A stretch of DNA of 64,000 bases from Cryobacterium psychrophilum (GCF_004365915.1 NZ_SODI01000001.1:3472001-3536000); one strand, 5' to 3'. Counted from the stretch's first letter, positions 1 to 11,801 are shown. Notes: generated by a model not told the origin, from the sequence alone. A program made the numbers and translations.

Positions 1-59
1 TCGATGAGCTTGCCGCGCTCCATGTCGGCGCCGAGCGACGGCATCCGGAATTCACCCAC
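1..59 (-). CDS. Partial E2 (dihydrolipoamide acyltransferase), N-terminus only
   Basis: Only the first 19 or so codons lie in the window; the gene continues past the left edge. From a GTG at 59 the frame reads [19 protein letters not shown], the typical beginning of the lipoyl domain of actinobacterial 2-oxoacid dehydrogenase E2 subunits. The start overlaps the stop of the E1-beta gene by 8 bp, so it is the next gene of the same leftward operon. E2 would carry the acyl group from E1 to CoA on a swinging lipoyl arm. The identification rests on the short N-terminal signature and on position. Confidence 0.75.
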   Translation of the reverse strand, partial: MGEFRMPSLGADMERGKLI

Positions 60-1032
60 GCGTGCCCACCGCCTCATGCGCTGCGGCGAGCACTCGCTCG
101 AGCGAGGGCAGGGTGGCCTGTTCGAGGTGCTTCGCGTACGGCATCGGCACCTCCGCGCTGCACACCCGGCCCACGGGGGCGTCGAGGTCGAAGAAGGCGT
201 TCTCGGTGATGCGCGCGCTCACCTCTGCGGCGAGGCTGCCACTGCGCCAGCCCTCGTCGATCACGACCGCGCGGTGGGTGCGGGCCACGGTCGCGAGGAT
301 CGCGGCATCGTCGAGGGGGCGCAGGGTGCGCAGGTCGAGTACCTCGGCATCGATTCCCTCCTGCGCGAGCTGCTCTGCGGCGTCGAGCACGAGCTGCAGT
401 GTGCCGCCGTAGGTGATGAGGGACACGTCGCTGCCCTTCCGTCGCACCGCGGCGGTGTCAATGTCGACCGGGCCTGCTGCGTCGTCGATCTCGCCCGGCA
501 CGTTGTAGAGCGTGGCGTGTTCGAAGATCAGCACGGGGTCGGGGTCCTCGAGTGCCGTCCACAGCATTCCGCGGGCGTCCTCGAGGGTCGCGGGGGTGAG
601 GATGCGCAGCCCGGGGATGTGCGCGTACCAGCCCTCGAGACTGTGCGAGTGCTGGGCCGCAAGCTGGCGACCGGCTCCCGTCGTCATCCGGATGACGAGG
701 GGCACGTTGAGCTGCCCGCCGGACATGTGCAGCAGGGTCGCTGCGTTGTTCATGATCTGGTCGAGCGCGAGTAGGCTGAAATTAACCGTCATGATTTCAA
801 CGATCGGGCGCATCCCGCCGAGCGCGGCGCCGATTCCCGCGCCCACGAACCCGGACTCCGAGAGCGGGGTGTCGCGGATTCGCTCCGGGCCGAATTCTTC
901 GAGGAGACCGAGACTCACGGCGAAACAGCCGCCGTACATCCCGACGTCTTCGCCCATCAGGAAGACCCGATCATCGCGCAGCAGCGCGTCCCTGATCGCG
1001 GCCCTGGTGGCCTCGCGGTACGTGGTCTTCAT
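52..1032 (-). CDS. 2-oxoacid/acetoin dehydrogenase E1 component, beta subunit
   Basis: 326 residues, the usual length for an alpha2beta2-type E1 beta subunit. The N-terminal half is a transketolase-like pyrimidine-binding domain ([10 protein letters not shown] near residue 27, then [20 protein letters not shown]), followed by the C-terminal transketolase domain ([35 protein letters not shown]). With E1-alpha it performs thiamine-diphosphate-dependent decarboxylation or cleavage of the substrate and reductive acylation of E2 lipoate. It overlaps E1-alpha by 4 bp upstream and E2 by 8 bp downstream, so translational coupling is likely. Pyruvate and acetoin dehydrogenase subunits are too similar to separate by eye; branched-chain 2-oxoacids are a less likely substrate. 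Confidence 0.9.
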   Translation of the reverse strand: MKTTYREATRAAIRDALLRDDRVFLMGEDVGMYGGCFAVSLGLLEEFGPERIRDTPLSESGFVGAGIGAALGGMRPIVEIMTVNFSLLALDQIMNNAATLLHMSGGQLNVPLVIRMTTGAGRQLAAQHSHSLEGWYAHIPGLRILTPATLEDARGMLWTALEDPDPVLIFEHATLYNVPGEIDDAAGPVDIDTAAVRRKGSDVSLITYGGTLQLVLDAAEQLAQEGIDAEVLDLRTLRPLDDAAILATVARTHRAVVIDEGWRSGSLAAEVSARITENAFFDLDAPVGRVCSAEVPMPYAKHLEQATLPSLERVLAAAHEAVGTRG

Positions 1033-2044
1033 CGCGGGCCGCGATCACTGTAGACGAAGCGGGTGAGTTCCTCGACCGGCTCAGGGGTTCCAGCGTCGGC
1101 AAACGCGACGGCCGCAGCCACCTCGGCGTCGACCTCCCCCTGGATCGCGGCCCATTCCTTGTCGGAGAGTTTGCCGGAGGACTCGAGGGTGGTGCGCAGC
1201 GCTTCGATCGGATCGCGTTCGAGCCAGGTCGACACTTCTGCCTTCTCTCGGTAGCGCTCGGGATCGAACATCGAGTGCGCCCGGAAGCGGTAGGTGCGCA
1301 ACTCCAGGAAGTGCGGACCGCCACCGGCCCGGATCGCGTCGACGGCACGGCGGGCCGCCTCCTCGACGGCGAGCACGTCCATCCCATCGACAGACCACGC
1401 CGGGATCTCGTAGCTGGCTGCCTTGAGGGCGATGCTCGTCTGGGATTCCGATCGGCCGAGGGCGGTGCCCATGGCGTAGAGGTTGTTCTCGCAGCAGAAC
1501 AGCACCGGCAGCTGCCACAGGGCGGCGAGGTTGAGGCTCTCATGGAACTCGCCCTCGGCGACGGCTCCCTCCCCAAAGAAGCACGCCGTGACCCTGGAAC
1601 GGCCCGCCATCTTGTCGGCAAGCGCCAGGCCTACCGCGACGGGTAATCCGCCGGCCACGATGGCGTTGCCACCGTAGAAGCGGCGGGCCGCGTCGAAGAG
1701 GTGCATCGACCCGCCCCGCCCCCGGCAGCAGCCCTCCTGGTTGCCGTACATTTCGGCGAGGATCGACGTGGCCGGGACGCCACGCAGGAGCGCGTGGCCG
1801 TGCTCGCGATAGGTCGCCACGACGGCGTCTTCCGCCCCGAGGGTTGCCATGACACCGGCCGCGACGGCCTCCTCGCCGATGTAGACGTGCAGGAAACCGC
1901 GAATCTTGGCCGCGCTATAGAGCTCGACGCACTTCTCTTCGAGCCGTCTGACCCTGAGCATCTGCTGCAGGAGGGTCCGGCCGTGATCCGGAGGTGCGCT
2001 GTCGGCGTCCTCGAGCGACCGGTCGGCGCCGGCCGCCCGGCGCG

Positions 2045-2048
<4 letters not shown>
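1029..2048 (-). CDS. 2-oxoacid/acetoin dehydrogenase E1 component, alpha subunit
   Basis: 339 residues. The thiamine-diphosphate signature runs from [15 protein letters not shown] (residues 159-173) to the CENN motif that closes the site; the usual GDG is GEG here. [14 protein letters not shown] (from about residue 52) and [13 protein letters not shown] are standard E1-alpha blocks, and [11 protein letters not shown] is the conserved loop involved in E2 contact and phosphorylation in homologues. The start overlaps the acetyl-CoA synthetase stop by 4 bp (ATGA type), so this is the second gene of a four-gene operon. Substrate, pyruvate versus acetoin, is not settled by sequence alone. Confidence 0.9.
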
Positions 2049-3859
<1,811 letters not shown>

Positions 3860-4095
3860 TAAAGCCCACCTCGGGTGGCGGGCATAGGGCCCGCTCGTTT
3901 TCCGGTCTCCTCATTTCTCGCTGTCGTTGCATCCGCGGCGGACGCCGATTTCATCGCCCTCGCCCGCGAAGGCATCCCGTTCTGCTCGCAGCCCCAGCCT
4001 CGATCAGCCGGTGCGGTGTGAGTCGCCAACGGCATGACGATCAGAGGCCGCCTGTCCGTTCCGGGAAAACTCAGATCAGCCCGGAACGACCACGC

Positions 4096-4833
4096 TCACC
4101 CGACCCGACCGGTGGATCGAGGCGCAGCAGGCACCCGGAGTGAGGAGGGGGCGAATATGCCATCGATAAGGACCGGGACCGTGCCGGGCAGAGAATCCAC
4201 CGGGCAGAGAACCGCGCGGCAATCCGCGATCGCTCCGGCCAGCAGGTCGTGCAGCTGCGCATCCGGGTCGGGAATGCATGCCTCGGCGATGCCCTGCACG
4301 GATACTCGCAGGATGGAATCAGCAGCGCGCGGCGTGAATGTGGTGTGTGACTGTGACCGGACGGACACCATGAACTCTCGCGCCCACGTTTCCGCGTCAG
4401 GCACCAGACGGAGTGCGGCATGAATCCGCGCCGACGTTTCCGGGGTATCGACACCGAGTCGGTTGAGGTGGCGTTCGCAGGAGATGAGGCCGACGGCAAG
4501 GGCGCGTTGGCGGTGCATGTCCACCAGGGGAAGCGCCGCGGCGGCCGCACGAAGCGACACGAGAATCTCGGTCTGCGGGGCTTTTCCGCGCAAGCCGATG
4601 ACCGAAGGAATCAGGACGGCCAATCGTGAGCGACCATCGTCGGTCGTGCAATCGTTCACCATACGCGCGAGTGAAGCCAGCACCGGGTGAGTGCACGCGG
4701 GATGATCGCTCCACGATTCGCCAGCCAGGTAGGAGGCGAATTCCATGAAACAACCACCTTTGCGCGGGTTGCGGTGTTTCCCCCGGGACAAGACGGGCAT
4801 TCCGTCCGGCAAAGCGATCTGAACCTGTTTCAT
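4096..4833 (-). CDS. Conserved actinobacterial protein of unknown function
   Basis: About 245 residues from the ATG at 4833, chosen over the upstream GTG at 4851 because a GGAGG ribosome site (4840-4844) sits six bases before it. The N-terminus, MPVLSRGKHRNPRKGGCFMEF followed by ASYLAGESWSDHPACTHP, is a strongly conserved block I associate with actinobacterial hypothetical proteins of this type. The rest is alpha-helical in character with no membrane segment or signal peptide. It is transcribed away from recO. I do not know its function; the conserved basic stretch, Cys and His-Pro residues could suggest nucleic acid or metal binding, but that is speculation. Confidence 0.7.
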   Translation of the reverse strand: MKQVQIALPDGMPVLSRGKHRNPRKGGCFMEFASYLAGESWSDHPACTHPVLASLARMVNDCTTDDGRSRLAVLIPSVIGLRGKAPQTEILVSLRAAAAALPLVDMHRQRALAVGLISCERHLNRLGVDTPETSARIHAALRLVPDAETWAREFMVSVRSQSHTTFTPRAADSILRVSVQGIAEACIPDPDAQLHDLLAGAIADCRAVLCPVDSLPGTVPVLIDGIFAPSSLRVPAAPRSTGRVG

Positions 4834-4923
4834 AAGTGACCTCCACGCCACGCAAGGAACGTTTGCTTAAAGTCTCCCCCCACCGCGCGCGAATTACTAG
4901 TGCTGGAGGTGGGAGAATCAGAT

Positions 4924-5646
4924 GTGCCTGTCTACCGAGATGAAGCCGTGGTGCTTCGTACCCACAAGCTGGGCGAAGCCGACCGCATCGTCACGCTGCT
5001 CACTCGAGCGCACGGCAAGGTGCGGGCAGTTGCCAAGGGTGTACGACGCACCGGGTCCAAGTTCGGAGCACGGCTCGAACCCTTCATGGTCGCCGATGTG
5101 CAGTTGTACGAGGGGAGAAGCCTCGACATCGTCACTCAGGCCGAGTCCCTCGGCTCCTACGGCGCCCTGATCACCGCCGACTACGACAGCTACACGGCAG
5201 CGAGCGTCATGGTGGAAACCGCGGACAAGCTGACGGAATCCGAGGGTTCCCTTCAGCAATACCTCCTTCTGGTGGGAGCACTACGATCCCTTTCGCGCCG
5301 GGAACACGGCCCGAGCCTCACCCTGGACTCGTATTTGCTTCGTGCGGTCTCGATGGCCGGCTGGGCGCCGAGCTTTCAGGACTGCGCCCGTTGTGGGGCA
5401 GGGGGAGAGCACTCGTCGATCGTCGTTCAGCTGGGCGGTGTCGTCTGCGACGATTGCGCCCCGCCCGGGTCTCCGCGCCTGGATACCGCCACCATTGTTC
5501 TCCTGAGCGCTTTGCTCACCGGCGATTGGGACCATGCCGCGTCCACGAGCGCGCGCACCCAGAACCAGGCGGGTGGCATCGTCGCGGCGTACACACAGTG
5601 GCACCTCGGCCGCGGACTACGATCGCTGGAACACGTGACACGATGA
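4924..5646 (+). CDS. recO: DNA repair protein RecO
   Basis: About 240 residues from GTG 4924 ([20 protein letters not shown]); a longer reading from 4900 is open but the family begins at this YRDEAVVL block, and GGGAG lies suitably upstream. The N-terminal OB fold carries [25 protein letters not shown], and the C-terminal part has a four-cysteine zinc site (CARCG and CDDC, 27 residues apart). RecO works with RecF and RecR to load RecA on SSB-coated single-stranded DNA and anneals strands. Its stop overlaps the start of uppS (ATGA), the usual actinobacterial pairing. Confidence 0.95.
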   Translation: MPVYRDEAVVLRTHKLGEADRIVTLLTRAHGKVRAVAKGVRRTGSKFGARLEPFMVADVQLYEGRSLDIVTQAESLGSYGALITADYDSYTAASVMVETADKLTESEGSLQQYLLLVGALRSLSRREHGPSLTLDSYLLRAVSMAGWAPSFQDCARCGAGGEHSSIVVQLGGVVCDDCAPPGSPRLDTATIVLLSALLTGDWDHAASTSARTQNQAGGIVAAYTQWHLGRGLRSLEHVTR

Positions 5647-6506
5647 CATCCCTCGAACCGACCCGGCGGGGATTCCTGCGCAAGCCGCGCAGTCCCAAGC
5701 CCTTCACGCACAAAGACGCCGTGCCGTTCAAGGCCCTCGACTGGACCGGACTGTATCCGCCGGACCTCGAACCCAAGGCTGTTCCCGAGCACGTCGCCGT
5801 CGTCATGGACGGGAACGGGCGCTGGGCGAACGCCAGGGGACTCAGTCGTATCGAGGGGCACAAGATGGGCGAGGCCGCGCTGCTCGATGTCGTCGCCGGG
5901 GCCATCCAACTCGGCGTCAAGCATCTGAGCGTCTATGCGTTCTCCACGGAGAACTGGAAGCGTTCCCCCGAGGAGGTTCGCTTTCTCATGGGGTTCAACC
6001 GGGACGTGCTGCACCGCCGCAGGGACCAGCTGAACGAATGGGGAGTGCGCGTGCGCTGGGCTGGACGCAAGCCCCGGCTGTGGGCATCCGTCATCAACGA
6101 ACTGCAGTTTGCGGAGAAGCTCACGGCGGGAAATGATGTGCTCACCCTGACCATGTGCGTGAACTACGGTGGCCGCACGGAGATCACGGATGCGGTGCGT
6201 GAGCTGGCCGAGGAGGTCGCGGCAGGCCGGCTGAAGCCGTCCGGGATCACCGAGAAGGCCATCCAGCGACACCTGTACACGAATGAACTCCCCGATGTTG
6301 ACCTGTTCCTGCGCAGCTCGGGGGAGCAACGCACGAGCAACTTCCTGCTGTGGCAGAGTGCCTACGCGGAGATGGTCTTCCTCGATACGCTCTGGCCCGA
6401 CTTCACCAGGGTCGATCTCTGGCACGCCGTGGAGCTCTACGCTTCGCGCAATCGCCGCTATGGCGGGGCGGTCGACGTGCCCACCAGCAAAACCACAGGT
6501 CATTAG
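5643..6506 (+). CDS. uppS: Isoprenyl transferase (polyprenyl diphosphate synthase, cis type)
   Basis: 287 residues from the ATG at 5643, which overlaps the recO stop; the longer open frame upstream is recO in another frame. The catalytic signature [14 protein letters not shown] (Asp for Mg-pyrophosphate) is followed by [11 protein letters not shown], and the C-terminal [18 protein letters not shown] and WPDF blocks are complete. The enzyme condenses isopentenyl diphosphate in cis to build the C50/C55 lipid carrier for peptidoglycan and other wall polymers, at the cytoplasmic membrane face. The N-terminal extension of about 45 residues is normal for actinobacteria. Confidence 0.95.
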   Translation: MTSLEPTRRGFLRKPRSPKPFTHKDAVPFKALDWTGLYPPDLEPKAVPEHVAVVMDGNGRWANARGLSRIEGHKMGEAALLDVVAGAIQLGVKHLSVYAFSTENWKRSPEEVRFLMGFNRDVLHRRRDQLNEWGVRVRWAGRKPRLWASVINELQFAEKLTAGNDVLTLTMCVNYGGRTEITDAVRELAEEVAAGRLKPSGITEKAIQRHLYTNELPDVDLFLRSSGEQRTSNFLLWQSAYAEMVFLDTLWPDFTRVDLWHAVELYASRNRRYGGAVDVPTSKTTGH

Positions 6507-6585
6507 AATCACGTTCCAATGAATGGAATGAGCTTCTCATCGGGGCCGCGGGAATATTGCGGGTCGTCCTGGTGGTTGCGCCAGA

Positions 6586-7281
6586 GTGACCGATACAACG
6601 AATGTGAACGAAGCGACAGCCACCGCCGACACCATCAAGGTAGACATCTGGTCGGATGTCCAATGTCCCTGGTGCTACATCGGCAAACGTAAATTCGAGG
6701 CGGGGGCGGCCATGTATGGCGGTGCCGTCGAGGTGGAGTACCACAGCTACGAGCTCTCGCCCGATACCCCGGTCGAGTATGCGGGTACTCCGACGCAGTA
6801 CCTCAGCGAGAAGAAGGGCCTGCCCATCGCCGAGGTCGAGAGCATGCTCCAGCGCGTGACCGGCATCGCGGAGAGCGTTGGCCTGCACTATGACTACGAC
6901 TCCATTCACCAGACCAACACGGTCATCTCGCACGAACTTCTGCACTACGCCAAGGCCAAAGGTCGCCAGCTCGACATGAAGGAACGTCTACTGAAGGCGT
7001 ACTTCGTTGAAGGGCGGCACGTGGGGCGCATCGAGGACCTCGCCGACCTCGCGGCCGAAATCGGTCTGGACCGCTCCGATGTGGTCCGGGTCCTCACCGA
7101 GCACGCGTATCTCGCCGACGTGAAGGCGGACGTCGCCCAGGCCGCCGAATACGGCATTCAGGGTGTTCCGTTCTTCGTTATCGACGGAAAATATGGAGTG
7201 TCGGGAGCGCAGGATCCTGATACGTTTGCCCAAGTCTTGAACCAGGTACGAACCGAAAAGTCTGAGGAGACCATCGCATGA
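6586..7281 (+). CDS. DsbA-family (FrnE-like) oxidoreductase
   Basis: 231 residues, no signal peptide, so cytoplasmic. The thioredoxin-like CxxC is in IWSDVQCPWCYIGKRKFE, with a long helical insertion and the cis-proline loop GVPFFVIDGKYGVSGAQ near the C-terminus. This is the FrnE/2-hydroxychromene-isomerase-like branch of DsbA proteins, implicated in thiol-disulfide exchange and oxidative stress. The GTG start at 6586 has only a weak ribosome site; GTG 6604 is an alternative. The stop overlaps the start of a 42-residue cysteine-rich peptide gene, so the two are probably co-translated. Confidence 0.88.
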   Translation: MTDTTNVNEATATADTIKVDIWSDVQCPWCYIGKRKFEAGAAMYGGAVEVEYHSYELSPDTPVEYAGTPTQYLSEKKGLPIAEVESMLQRVTGIAESVGLHYDYDSIHQTNTVISHELLHYAKAKGRQLDMKERLLKAYFVEGRHVGRIEDLADLAAEIGLDRSDVVRVLTEHAYLADVKADVAQAAEYGIQGVPFFVIDGKYGVSGAQDPDTFAQVLNQVRTEKSEETIA

Positions 7282-7406
7282 ACGACGCAACCACCACGAA
7301 CACGCCCGACGCCACGCCGAGCCCCACGATCCAGCTCCTCGAGCAGCCCGGTGAAACCGCCGGCGCCGGCGCCTGTGGCTGCGGTTCCTGCGGCTGCGGG
7401 GCCTGA
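7278..7406 (+). CDS. Small cysteine-rich peptide coupled to the DsbA-like gene
   Basis: A 42-codon frame whose ATG (7278) overlaps the TGA of the DsbA-like gene. It begins MNDATTTNTPDATPSP, continues with a TIQLLEQPGET stretch and ends CGCGSCGCGA, four cysteines alternating with Gly and Ser. A strong terminator follows 18 bp downstream, which supports a deliberate two-gene unit. There is no signal peptide or membrane segment. The CxCxxCxC tail could bind metal or be a thiol substrate of the neighbouring oxidoreductase; both ideas are inference. I do not recognise a named family. Confidence 0.65.
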   Translation: MNDATTTNTPDATPSPTIQLLEQPGETAGAGACGCGSCGCGA

Positions 7407-7424
7407 CACACCGCTTTCCAGCGC

Positions 7425-7469
7425 AACAGGTGTGGCGCCCACTCGTGGGTGCCACACCTGTTGTTTTTA
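7425..7469 (+). terminator. Rho-independent terminator
   Basis: Perfect 12-bp outer stem AACAGGTGTGGC/GCCACACCTGTT (7425-7436 and 7451-7462), extended inside by CCCAC/GTGGG, then a GTTTTT run. It closes the DsbA-like/cysteine-peptide unit before the dihydrouridine synthase gene. Confidence 0.9.
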
Positions 7470-7502
7470 ACAGCGGATTGTTCTGGAAGAATTGACCTAC
7501 AC

Positions 7503-8657
7503 ATGACTCTCACACCCGCGTCCCCCGCACCGCTCAAGATCGGGCCCCTCACGCTCGACGTGCCGGTCGTCCTCGCTCCCATGGCCGGCATCACGAACAC
7601 CGCATTTCGACGTCTCTGTCAGGAATTCGGCGCCGGTCTCTATGTCAGCGAAATGATCACGTCGCGTGCCCTGATCGAGCGCACACGCGAGTCGATGCGT
7701 CTGATCACTCACCATCCGAGCGAAACGACGCGTTCCATTCAGCTCTATGGGGTCGACCCCAAGACCGTGTCGGAAGCGGTCACCATGCTCGTGGCCGAGG
7801 ACCGTGCCGATCACATCGACCTGAATTTCGGCTGCCCGGTACCCAAGGTCACGCGCAAGGGCGGGGGAGCGGCGCTGCCCTGGAAAATCGGCCTCTTTCG
7901 CCAGATCGTCGAAGCGGCCGTCGACGCCGCCGGGGACGTTCCCGTCACCGTGAAGATGCGCAAGGGCATCGACTCCGATCACCTGACCTACCTCGAAGCC
8001 GGCAAGGCCGCAGCGGGCGCCGGTGTCGCATCGATCGCCCTGCACGCGCGCACGGCGGCGGAGTTCTATTCCGGTCACGCTGACTGGTCGGCCATCGAAA
8101 AGCTCAAGAACGCCATCACGGACACGCCGATCCTCGGCAACGGAGACATCTGGTCGGCCGACGATGCCCTGCGCATGGTCGCCGAGACCGGATGCGACGG
8201 CGTCGTTGTCGGCCGCGGGTGCCTCGGGCGACCGTGGCTCTTCGGCGACCTCGCCGCGGCATTCCGCGGCGAGACGGTCAAGGCTGAACCCAGCCTCGGC
8301 CGGGTGAGCGCGACCTTCCGTCGGCACGCGGAACTGCTGACGGAGTTCTTCGAGAGCGAAGAACGCGCCTGCCGCGACATTCGCAAGCACGTGGCGTGGT
8401 ACTTCAAGGGCTATCCGGTCGGCGGTGACCTGCGTGCCAGGCTGGCCGCCGTGGAGTCCCTGGCCATGCTTGACGACCTGCTCGGAACGCTCGACTGGGA
8501 CCAGCCGTACCCCGGTGACGGTGCGGAGGGGCCCCGCGGGCGTGCCGGAACGCCCAAAAAGCCGTCGCTGCCGGAGCGGTGGTTGGACTCCCAGGAGCTG
8601 GCCGGGGTCGAACGACGGCACCTGACCGAGGGCGAAGGGGACACGAGCGGTGGCTAA
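7503..8657 (+). CDS. dusB: tRNA-dihydrouridine synthase, DusB type
   Basis: 384 residues from the ATG at 7503; the reading from 7449 would begin inside the terminator stem and is rejected. FMN-dependent reduction of uridine in the tRNA D-loop is indicated by the TIM-barrel start VVLAPMAGITNTAFRRLC, the catalytic-cysteine block NFGCPVPKVTRKGGGAAL, the tRNA-contacting HARTAAEFYSGHADW, and the phosphate-binding GCDGVVVGRGCLGRPWLF. The 3' end overlaps dgt by 8 bp. This pairing is common in actinobacteria. Confidence 0.92.
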   Translation: MTLTPASPAPLKIGPLTLDVPVVLAPMAGITNTAFRRLCQEFGAGLYVSEMITSRALIERTRESMRLITHHPSETTRSIQLYGVDPKTVSEAVTMLVAEDRADHIDLNFGCPVPKVTRKGGGAALPWKIGLFRQIVEAAVDAAGDVPVTVKMRKGIDSDHLTYLEAGKAAAGAGVASIALHARTAAEFYSGHADWSAIEKLKNAITDTPILGNGDIWSADDALRMVAETGCDGVVVGRGCLGRPWLFGDLAAAFRGETVKAEPSLGRVSATFRRHAELLTEFFESEERACRDIRKHVAWYFKGYPVGGDLRARLAAVESLAMLDDLLGTLDWDQPYPGDGAEGPRGRAGTPKKPSLPERWLDSQELAGVERRHLTEGEGDTSGG

Positions 8658-9915
8658 CTCAACGGAACACGGCACGCCCCCCTATAGCGAACATGACGAG
8701 GAACGCTGGTTTCCGGAGGAGCACTACTCCCGCCGGAGCGACTTCGCACGCGACCGCGCACGGCTATTGCATTCCAGCGCGCTGCGCCGACTCGCCGCCA
8801 AGACGCAGGTACTCAGCCCGACCGCGGGTCTCGACTTCGCGCGCAACCGACTCACGCACTCGCTCGAGGTGGCCCAGGTGGGCCGCGAACTGGCGAATCG
8901 GCTCAATACCAATCCGGACATCGTTGACACCGCCTGCCTGGCGCACGATATCGGGCATCCGCCCTTTGGCCACAATGGGGAGAAGGCGCTCAACACCTGG
9001 TCGCTCGACATCGGTGGTTTCGAGGGAAACGCCCAGACGCTTCGACTCGTCACCCGCCTGGAGCCGAAAGTTTTCGGCCCCAACGGGCAGAGCTACGGAC
9101 TGAACCTCACGCGAGCGAGCCTGGATGCGAGTTGCAAGTATCCGTGGCCGGAGAGTTCCTCGGTGCGGGACCCCAGCGGTCGCGCCAAATTTGGGTTCTA
9201 CGAAGATGACATTGCCGTCTTCGAATGGCTGCGTCGGGGCGCCCCCGACCGGCAGTTGTGTATCGAGGCCGAGATCATGGACCTCTCAGACGACATTGCC
9301 TATTCGGTCCACGACTTCGAAGATGCCGTCGTGAACGGCTACGTGGACGTTGCGTTGCTTGGGCGCCGTACCAATCACGATGATCTCCTGGCGACCATGT
9401 CGGAGTGGATCGGCGGCGAGCTCTCCGAGGAGGACCTCGCGAAGGCCTTCAACCGTTTGGACTCCCTCGACTATTGGATGTCCGAATGGTCGGGAGGACG
9501 GCGCGACCAGGGGCGGCTCAAGAATCTCAGCAGCCAGCTCATCGGGAGGTTCAGTGGGGCCGCGGTGCGCGCCACGCGAGCGGCGTATCCGGGTGCCAAC
9601 TTCATCCGTTTCGGGGCGCATGTGGTCGTGCCTCGGGAGACGCAGGCGGAGATTGCTGTGCTGAAGGGCATCGTCGCGGCGTTCGTGATGACACGCAACA
9701 CGCGCAAACCGATCTATGTGCAACAGAGGCAGGTTCTGACGCTTCTGGCCGACACTCTTCTGGCGAGCGGTGACGAGCACCTCGACCCCGGTTTCACCGA
9801 AGACTGGGCTGCCGCCGGTGACGATGCGGCCCGCAAGCGCGTGGTTGTCGATCAGGTCGCCAGCCTCACCGACCAGTCCGCCCTGGCCTGGTACGAACGA
9901 CTGGTGCAGGGCTAG
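8650..9915 (+). CDS. dgt: Deoxyguanosinetriphosphate triphosphohydrolase-like protein
   Basis: 421 residues from a GTG inside the end of the dus gene. The HD-domain metal site is clear: H in RLTHSLEVAQVG, the LAHDIGHPPFGHNGEKAL block with the HD pair, and the later MDLSDDIAYSVHDFED aspartate. Members hydrolyse dNTPs to nucleoside plus triphosphate and help balance nucleotide pools. dnaG follows 29 bp downstream, the widespread dgt-dnaG arrangement of Gram-positive bacteria. Substrate preference cannot be read from the sequence. Confidence 0.93.
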   Translation: MANSTEHGTPPYSEHDEERWFPEEHYSRRSDFARDRARLLHSSALRRLAAKTQVLSPTAGLDFARNRLTHSLEVAQVGRELANRLNTNPDIVDTACLAHDIGHPPFGHNGEKALNTWSLDIGGFEGNAQTLRLVTRLEPKVFGPNGQSYGLNLTRASLDASCKYPWPESSSVRDPSGRAKFGFYEDDIAVFEWLRRGAPDRQLCIEAEIMDLSDDIAYSVHDFEDAVVNGYVDVALLGRRTNHDDLLATMSEWIGGELSEEDLAKAFNRLDSLDYWMSEWSGGRRDQGRLKNLSSQLIGRFSGAAVRATRAAYPGANFIRFGAHVVVPRETQAEIAVLKGIVAAFVMTRNTRKPIYVQQRQVLTLLADTLLASGDEHLDPGFTEDWAAAGDDAARKRVVVDQVASLTDQSALAWYERLVQG

Positions 9916-9944
9916 TTCCCCGGCTGGACAGGTAGAATTCGGTC

Positions 9945-11801
9945 ATGGCTGGACTGATTCGACAAGGTGACATCGAAGAGGTCAAGGCCCGCACCAACAT
10001 TGCCGACATTGTCGGCGACTACGTGCAGTTGAAATCTGCCGGTGTCGGGTCCATGAAGGGCCTGTGCCCGTTCCACGACGAGCGCACCCCGAGTTTCCAT
10101 GTTCGTTCACAGGTGGGTTTCTACCACTGTTTCGGTTGCGGCGAGAGCGGCGATGTGTACTCGTTCCTGCAGAAGATGGACCACGTCACGTTCAGCGAAG
10201 CCGTCGAGCGGCTCGCCGGACGCGCCGGGCTCGAGCTGCACTACGAAGACGGCGGGGGAGCCGCGCCCGACCACGGCAACCGGGCCAGGCTGCTCGCCGC
10301 CAACCAGGCCGCGGCAGATTTCTTCGTCGACCGGCTCGGCAGCCCCGAGGCGCAGATCGGCCGGGATTTCCTGGGCGGACGGGGCTTCGATGCCCAGGCC
10401 GCCGCGCACTTCGGTGTGGGCTTCGCCCCGAAGAGTTGGGATGCTCTCACCAGGCATTTGCGGGCCAAGGGTTTCACGGACGACGAGCTCACCCTGTCCG
10501 GGCTCGTCTCCAGCGGTGAGCGCGGCGTTTACGACCGCTTTCGCGGCCGGCTCGTGTGGCCCATTCGCGACATCACCGGGCAGACCATCGGCTTTGGCGC
10601 ACGCAAACTCCTCGATGACGACAAGGGGCCCAAGTACCTCAACACCCCCGAATCACCCGTCTATCACAAGGCGCAGGTTCTCTACGGGCTCGATCTGGCC
10701 AAGCGCGATATCTCCCGCAACCACCAGGTCGTCGTGGTCGAGGGGTACACCGACGTCATGGCCTGTCACCTCGCCGGTGTGACGACGGCCGTCGCGACCT
10801 GCGGCACGTCTTTCGGCGTGGATCACATCAAGGTGCTGCGCCGGGTGATGGGTGACGACAGCGGGGTCGGCGAGGTGGTGTTCACGTTTGACCCGGATGC
10901 TGCCGGACAGAAGGCCGCCATGCGCGCCTTCAGCGAGGAACAGCGTTTCAGCGCCCAGACCTTCGTGGCCGTGGCGCCCGAGGGCTTCGACCCCTGCGAT
11001 CTGCGGCTGCACCGCGGAGACGACGCCGTTCGTCGTCTGGTCGACTCGAAGAAGCCCATGTTCGAATTCATGATTCGCCAGTTGCTCGGGCAGTACAACC
11101 TGGAGACGGTCGAAGGTCGAATCGGTGCTCTCCGCGCGGCAGCGCCGATCGTCGGGGACATTCGAGACCCGGCCCTGCGTCCTGGCTACACCCGCGAACT
11201 CGCGCGCATGCTCGGCGTCGATCTCGGCGAGGTGCGCAAGGCTGTCTCCACCGCCCAGGGCCGCTCGCGCGCCCCGAACGCCCCCGTTCGTCATACGGCC
11301 GGCACGGAAGAGGCTCCACCGGAAAGGCCCTTTTCACTTCTGGAATTGCCGACCGACCCGGTCACCCGGATGGAACGTGACGGCCTCATGGCCATGCTGC
11401 AGCATCCAACGCTCGTGGGCCCCGATATCCTGGCGCGCGCCGTGCAGACAAACTTCTCGAATTCGAGCCTCGCGATTGCACGCGACGCGATTGCCGCGAG
11501 CCTGCAACATGCAGGCAATGCCGACTGGCTCGACCACGTGCTCGCGGCCGTGCCGGAGACGCTCGCCAATCTCGTGCAGCAGCTCGCCATGGCCCCCCTG
11601 CCGGAGCGTCCCGGCCGGGAGATCACCGGATATGTGCGTGATGTCAGCATCGCTCTGATCGAAAAAGACCTGCTCCGGCAGAACGCGGAGCTGCGCGGGC
11701 GTCTGCAGCGAACCGACCCCGCCAATCGTGACGTGTACGTCACCCTGCAGCGAGAAATCATGCGCGTCGAGGCCGAAAGACGCAGCCTTCGCGACGAATA
11801 A
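9945..11801 (+). CDS. dnaG: DNA primase
   Basis: 618 residues. N-terminal CHC2 zinc ribbon (CPFHDERTPSFHV, then YHCFGCGESGD, residues about 40-67), central RNA-polymerase/TOPRIM region with VVVEGYTDVMA and FTFDPDAAGQKAAMRAF carrying the metal-binding acidic residues, and a C-terminal DnaB-interacting domain. It makes RNA primers at the replication fork. It is the last gene of the housekeeping block; 151 bp then separate it from the ABC importer operon. Confidence 0.96.
   Translation: MAGLIRQGDIEEVKARTNIADIVGDYVQLKSAGVGSMKGLCPFHDERTPSFHVRSQVGFYHCFGCGESGDVYSFLQKMDHVTFSEAVERLAGRAGLELHYEDGGGAAPDHGNRARLLAANQAAADFFVDRLGSPEAQIGRDFLGGRGFDAQAAAHFGVGFAPKSWDALTRHLRAKGFTDDELTLSGLVSSGERGVYDRFRGRLVWPIRDITGQTIGFGARKLLDDDKGPKYLNTPESPVYHKAQVLYGLDLAKRDISRNHQVVVVEGYTDVMACHLAGVTTAVATCGTSFGVDHIKVLRRVMGDDSGVGEVVFTFDPDAAGQKAAMRAFSEEQRFSAQTFVAVAPEGFDPCDLRLHRGDDAVRRLVDSKKPMFEFMIRQLLGQYNLETVEGRIGALRAAAPIVGDIRDPALRPGYTRELARMLGVDLGEVRKAVSTAQGRSRAPNAPVRHTAGTEEAPPERPFSLLELPTDPVTRMERDGLMAMLQHPTLVGPDILARAVQTNFSNSSLAIARDAIAASLQHAGNADWLDHVLAAVPETLANLVQQLAMAPLPERPGREITGYVRDVSIALIEKDLLRQNAELRGRLQRTDPANRDVYVTLQREIMRVEAERRSLRDE

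Noticed and set aside
7497..8675. 392-codon minus-strand frame over dusB
   Set aside because: Antisense of an unmistakable dihydrouridine synthase; no recognisable motif in the reverse translation.
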